This document shows, piece by piece, positions 15,413 to 18,538 of a stretch of DNA of 18,538 nt. The stretch is taken from assembly GCA_020855015.1 (NCBI GenBank), contig JAHKLP010000094.1:1-18538 (forward strand), written 5' to 3'. Positions within the stretch are counted from its first letter, which is position 1, and each line of letters begins with the position of its first letter. The notes below the pieces were generated by a model that was not told the DNA's origin, searched no databases, and worked only from the letters and a program-made list of their open reading frames with translations. The position numbers and the translations under genes are program-made. This stretch comes from Methanobacterium sp. Its GTDB lineage: Archaea > Methanobacteriota > Methanobacteria > Methanobacteriales > Methanobacteriaceae.

Positions 15413-16369
15413 TTATCGCATTGGATTCTGGGCACTTATATTTTCTTCAATTTTTTCTTTTTTGCTTCTATTATCATCATTTAATACTTCTGATATTCCA
15501 GCAATGGAGCTCAAGATTCCTGTAGCCTCCACAGGTAAGAATAGTTTGGTAGCCTGACCATCCGCAATTTTTTGAAGGGATTCCAAGTATTTAATTGCTA
15601 TTAAATCATTGGTGGGGTCTCCTTCGTGTATTGCCCCATAAACATTGAGTATTGCCTTAGCTTCACCTTCCGCAATGGCGATCTCCTGGTATTTATCGGC
15701 ATCAGCCACTTTTTTAATGGCTTCTGCTTTACCTTCAGCCTCGAGAATAGCTGCCTGTTTATCTCCCTCTGCTTTTTTGATTTCAGATTGTTTGTAACCT
15801 TCAGCTTCGAGTATTGCAGCTCTTTTCATCCTTTCAGCTTTCATTTGTTTGGACATGGCCTCCACAATATCTTTAGGAGGTTCAATTCGCTGAATCTCCA
15901 CCCGAACGACTTTAGTACCCCATTTATCAGTGGCTTCATCTAACACTTCTCTTAGTTGGGTGTTAATCATTTCCCTGGAGGTTAATGTCTGATCCAGTTC
16001 TAGATCACCAATAATGTTCCTCAAATTGGTCTGAGCAAGTTTAGTTATGGCCTGATAAAAGTTTACCACGTTGTATACTGCGTTAAAGGGATCTACTACT
16101 TCATAGAATATTACACAATCCACGACAACCACGGTGTTGTCTTTGGTGATCACCTCTTGGGGAGGAACATCAACTACTTGCTCTCTTAAATCAACTTTCC
16201 GAATGGTTTCAATAAATGGTATAATTACAACTAATCCGCTTTCTACGGTGCGCTGATATTTACCTAGTCTTTCAACGACCCCCTTTTCATATGGTCTTAA
16301 AATCTTAATTCCTTTGATTGCGATTATTAACAGAACAAGTAAAATTATTCCCAATGTTATTATGTCCAT
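15413..16369 (-). CDS. SPFH/stomatin-like membrane protein (QmcA type)
   Basis: Membrane-anchored band-7 protein that forms ring-like microdomain scaffolds and often works with an NfeD partner and membrane proteases. A single N-terminal helix (about 3-20) is followed by the SPFH domain, with RPYEKGVVERLGKY, FIETIRKVDLREQVVDVPPQEVITKDN and WGTKVVRVEIQRIEPP. A long helical region rich in A/E/G/K repeats (AILEAEGYKQSEIKKAEGDK...AILEAEGKAE, about 185-235) forms the coiled coil, then a short C-terminal tail. Length of 318 is typical. Shine-Dalgarno GGAGTGATA lies four to five bases before the ATG. It starts 23 bases after the NfeD-like gene, the classic stomatin/NfeD operon. The two hydrophobic partners probably act together in membrane quality control; this is known for the families, not shown here. 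Confidence 0.93.
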   Translation of the reverse strand: MDIITLGIILLVLLIIAIKGIKILRPYEKGVVERLGKYQRTVESGLVVIIPFIETIRKVDLREQVVDVPPQEVITKDNTVVVVDCVIFYEVVDPFNAVYNVVNFYQAITKLAQTNLRNIIGDLELDQTLTSREMINTQLREVLDEATDKWGTKVVRVEIQRIEPPKDIVEAMSKQMKAERMKRAAILEAEGYKQSEIKKAEGDKQAAILEAEGKAEAIKKVADADKYQEIAIAEGEAKAILNVYGAIHEGDPTNDLIAIKYLESLQKIADGQATKLFLPVEATGILSSIAGISEVLNDDNRSKKEKIEENISAQNPMR

Positions 16370-16392
16370 ATTATCACTCCGTATTTGATATT

Positions 16393-16815
16393 TTAATCAT
16401 CTAAAATTTCAACATGAAGTTTGACACTTTCAACTTTTTTTACAATTATTTTTGAATCTTTTTCTATCTTGTTTGGTGAAACTGCTCTCCATACATCTCC
16501 TTCAACTTTAACCACCCCTCCAGTTTCTGGTAGAATTTCTTCAATTACAATTCCATTTTTACCCACTAATCTGTCTGAAACGGCTTTTCTGGGGGGTTCT
16601 TTGGTTATTTTTTTAGCAAAAGGTCGGGACACTGCTATAAGAATGAGTGATATTAGGATAAAGGCTATAAACTGGATCATGGGATCGAATCCCAGATAAT
16701 TTAGTACAGCAGACACTGAAGCTCCTACTCCAAACCACAGCAAAAAAAATCCGGTTGTTAACATCTCTCCTATAAAACATATTCCGGCTATAATTATCCA
16801 TCCTTCGATTCCCAC
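16393..16815 (-). CDS. NfeD-like membrane protein, partner of the SPFH protein
   Basis: Short NfeD form (140 residues) without the N-terminal ClpP-like protease domain. Transmembrane helices are near 5-24, 27-43 and 48-66. After a basic stretch (RPFAKKITKEPPRKAV) comes the C-terminal OB-fold, with VGKNGIVIEEILPETGGVVKVEGDVWRAVS and KIIVKKVESVKLHVE. NfeD binds stomatins through this OB domain. It begins with a GTG (16813-16815) preceded by GAGGGG with about eight bases spacing; there is no better ATG. It is the first gene of the pair with the SPFH protein. Its upstream region holds overlapping palindromes and several possible TATA boxes, e.g. TATTTATAAA on the minus strand at 16835-16844. Confidence 0.9.
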   Translation of the reverse strand: MGIEGWIIIAGICFIGEMLTTGFFLLWFGVGASVSAVLNYLGFDPMIQFIAFILISLILIAVSRPFAKKITKEPPRKAVSDRLVGKNGIVIEEILPETGGVVKVEGDVWRAVSPNKIEKDSKIIVKKVESVKLHVEILDD

Positions 16816-16853
16816 TATTTAACCCCTCACATTTTTTATAAATACCATAATTG

Positions 16854-16935
16854 ACATGAAATGATCATGTGAATTGGAGGTAATAAATTTTTCCAAAAAA
16901 TTCTTCTAAATATCTATTATAGATAAATTTATCTA
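16854..16935. promoter_or_regulatory. Palindrome cluster upstream of the NfeD/SPFH operon
   Basis: Three symmetric elements lie in the 177-base spacer. ACATGA and TCATGT are separated by five bases (16854-16870). TATCTA-TTA-TAGATA covers 16911-16925. A perfect 16-bp palindrome TAGATAAATTTATCTA covers 16920-16935 and shares an arm with the last. The half-site TATCTA/TAGATA therefore appears three times at 9-10 base steps, about one helical turn. This suggests cooperative binding of a dimeric regulator to the operon's promoter, or to the 3' end of the Fur-like gene's transcript; the binder is unknown. Confidence 0.4.
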
Positions 16936-16992
16936 GCAATATCAGTTATAATGACATAAAATTTTTGATGAAAGAATATAAAAGGGTTGAAA

Positions 16993-17379
16993 CTATTCGA
17001 TAAGCACTAATAAATTCTTTATTTCGATTTTTTCATCTTCTTTAAGAATCCTTTCAATTTCTTTTAAATGGGCGTTGATTTTTTTATTTTCAACGTCTCT
17101 TATGGTTCCATCTGCTTCAACTAGATTTATATGGAGGTTCTGGTTGATTTCATAACGAGTTTCGCCTTTATAATAAAATCTTCGTATCATTCCCTTTTTA
17201 ACCAGTAATTTAAGATTTTCGTGTACTGTGGACCGGCTTATATTGGGATGTGTTTCTTTAATAGCTTGGTAGACATTGTTAAATGAAGGATGAGTTTTTT
17301 CTAATTCCCTTAGTTTTCTGATTAGTTCAATTCGCTGGGGGGTGATTTTAATTTTTTCTTTTTGTAATTTTTTTTCCAT
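16993..17379 (-). CDS. Fur-family-like regulator lacking cysteines
   Basis: The N-terminal 75 residues form a Fur/PerR-type winged helix: ITPQRIELIRKLREL (12-26), HPSFNNVYQAIKETHPNISRSTVHENLKLLVKKG (30-63) and MIRRFYYKGETRYEI. The C-terminal half is shorter than usual and the metal region is reduced: the family's HHH-x-x-C-x-x-C segment is replaced by NLHINLVEADGTIRDVEN (81-98). The protein has no cysteine at all, so the structural zinc site is gone, and only scattered histidines (30, 44, 53, 83, 104) remain. The length of 128 is slightly short. No Shine-Dalgarno precedes the ATG, so the message may have a short or no leader. A perfect 25-bp palindrome covers its promoter (17427-17451). A metal or peroxide sensor role is doubtful; DNA binding is likely. 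Confidence 0.8.
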   Translation of the reverse strand: MEKKLQKEKIKITPQRIELIRKLRELEKTHPSFNNVYQAIKETHPNISRSTVHENLKLLVKKGMIRRFYYKGETRYEINQNLHINLVEADGTIRDVENKKINAHLKEIERILKEDEKIEIKNLLVLIE

Positions 17380-17426
17380 TAAATATAATTGGTTAGAATG
17401 TTAATAAAAATATATCGGAAGGAAAC

Positions 17427-17451
17427 TTATATAGAACTCAGTTCTATATAA
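17427..17451. promoter_or_regulatory. Perfect 25-bp palindrome at the promoter of the Fur-like gene
   Basis: TTATATAGAACT (17427-17438), a central C at 17439, and AGTTCTATATAA (17440-17451) are exact reverse complements. Each arm ends in a TATA-like TATATAA, so one directs toward the Fur-like gene (start 48 bases away) and the other toward the rightward noncoding tract. A Fur-type dimer bound here would block both, so it is the best operator candidate for the neighbouring regulator. The symmetry is seen; the binder is inference. Confidence 0.65.
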
Positions 17452-17463
17452 TACTCTTTCTAA

Positions 17464-17690
17464 AAGGACATAGTATATTCTGATGTTGGATTGAGAGATG
17501 AACAATTCACATCCCTAAAAAAGACATGGAACCCACGTAGCAGAACTCTGAAACTAGATATTAGCTGGGTTAAAGAAATTTGCAGCAATGAGTCAGTAGG
17601 AAAGAGTGGAAGCGACAAGAAATTTCATTAGGGATAATCAGGGATTTATATTTGTAAGTTCCATTCCCTCCAAGTATTTCTTGTTAGAAT
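17464..17690 (+). other. Structured tract without a gene: possible small RNA or transposase relic
   Basis: Within the 345-base spacer before the flavoprotein gene, a frame is open from 17464 to the TAG at 17629-17631 (55 codons) but has no usable start. It reads KTWNPRSRTLKLDISWVKEI, then VGKSGSDKKFH at the end. That basic tail followed by GGAAGC and a stem recalls the 3' end of TnpB genes, but I cannot confirm it. Structure is visible: AACCCA (17530-17535) pairs with TGGGTT (17566-17571), and ACAAGAAAT (17615-17623) pairs perfectly with ATTTCTTGT (17676-17684), with AGGGA and TCCCT inside. A rightward TATA lies in the palindrome at 17443-17451, so a transcribed small RNA is possible. The nature is unresolved. 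Confidence 0.3.
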
Positions 17691-17724
17691 AATAGTAATA
17701 AAGACTAAGAGGAGTTTTTTAAAC

Positions 17725-18291
<567 letters not shown>

Positions 18292-18334
18292 AAGATAATC
18301 GAATACTGGGGATAATTGAATAACGGGGCCATCT

Positions 18335-18538
18335 ATGGAGTCGAAACGTTTATTTTTCTTTAGTTTAGGAACAGTATGCTTGGGAATTGGTGCTGTCGGA
18401 GTTGTTCTCCCCGTGTTACCCACCACTCCACTGGTGCTGGCTTCGGTATTCTGTTTTGCTAAGAGCTCAAAGAAAGCTGAACAATTGATTTCAAATAACA
18501 GATACTTTGGAAGTTACATTGAAAATTATAGAAACAAA
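18335..18538 (+). CDS. DUF454 (YbaN family) inner-membrane protein, 5' part
   Basis: 68 codons are present and the frame is open at the window end. The protein begins MESKRLFFFSLGTVCLGIGA, then VLPVLPTTPLVLASVFCFAKSS and FGSYIENYRNK. The GxVLPxLPTTPxxLxAxxCFAkSS motif and the following short helix with FGxYI are diagnostic of DUF454/YbaN, a small (about 120 residue) membrane family of unknown function. The start ATG at 18335-18337 is preceded by CGGGG with close spacing. It lies 43 bases after the AfpA-type gene on the same strand, so the two could be co-transcribed. Confidence 0.82.
   Translation, partial: MESKRLFFFSLGTVCLGIGAVGVVLPVLPTTPLVLASVFCFAKSSKKAEQLISNNRYFGSYIENYRNK

Noticed and set aside
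15700..15850. Repeated-looking DNA within the SPFH gene
   Set aside because: It encodes the usual AILEAEG-type coiled-coil repeats of stomatins and is not an independent DNA repeat.
17464..17631. Calling the startless 55-codon frame a TnpB gene outright
   Set aside because: No catalytic or zinc motif of TnpB is present and the tail resemblance is only general, so it is reported as an unresolved tract.

Overview
The window reads as a stretch of chromosome from a hydrogenotrophic methanogen of the Methanobacteriales, most likely Methanobacterium or a close relative. The evidence is AT-rich DNA, strong archaeal Shine-Dalgarno sites (GGAGGTGAT-like) often paired with TTG or GTG starts, TATA/BRE-type promoters, and a gene set typical of that group: archaeal tRNA Cm56 methylase, CobZ-type ribazole phosphatase, archaeal inositol-1-phosphate synthase, PycB, AfpA-type archaeoflavoprotein, QueC and LarC. 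I see no tRNA, rRNA, CRISPR array or complete insertion sequence. Species assignment is inference.

Layout. 1-413 (-): 5' part of uracil phosphoribosyltransferase, divergent from an exported PQQ-family sugar dehydrogenase homologue (570-1619, +). 1668-3496 (-): a tight cobZ-cobS-trm56 operon for the end of cobalamin assembly plus tRNA methylation. 3750-4423 (+): a PII-like protein with a C-terminal zinc ribbon, overlapping by one base an easily missed 56-residue protein that is a second copy of the same zinc ribbon. 4502-5281 (-): NapH-like membrane ferredoxin. 5434-5883 (-): small heat shock protein with a terminator and a repeat-rich leader, divergent from a + strand cluster larC - DUF3795 protein - queC (6107-8316). 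8356-8654 (-): a small conserved-looking gene broken by one missing base. 8805-10009 (+): MarR regulator plus iron-sulfur flavoprotein homologue. 10085-13222 (-): pycB and ino1, independently promoted. 13483-16815 (-): a run of membrane or cysteine-rich proteins, namely a small-multidrug-export family protein, a DUF2769 protein behind an unrecognised exported membrane protein, and an SPFH/NfeD pair. 16993-17379 (-): a cysteine-free Fur-like regulator whose promoter carries a perfect 25-bp palindrome. 17452-17724 has no convincing gene but contains structured sequence. 17725-18291 (+): AfpA-type flavoprotein, followed by the start of a DUF454 (YbaN) membrane protein running off the window.

Most genes are housekeeping or cofactor genes: cobalamin, nickel-pincer, deazapurine, biotin-dependent anaplerosis and inositol lipids. 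The material most worth a second look is the frameshifted small gene, the duplicated zinc ribbon, the metal-site-less Fur homologue with its palindrome and divergent noncoding tract, the larC/DUF3795 coupling, and several repeat clusters in promoters. I do not see a clear multi-gene defence or mobile system.
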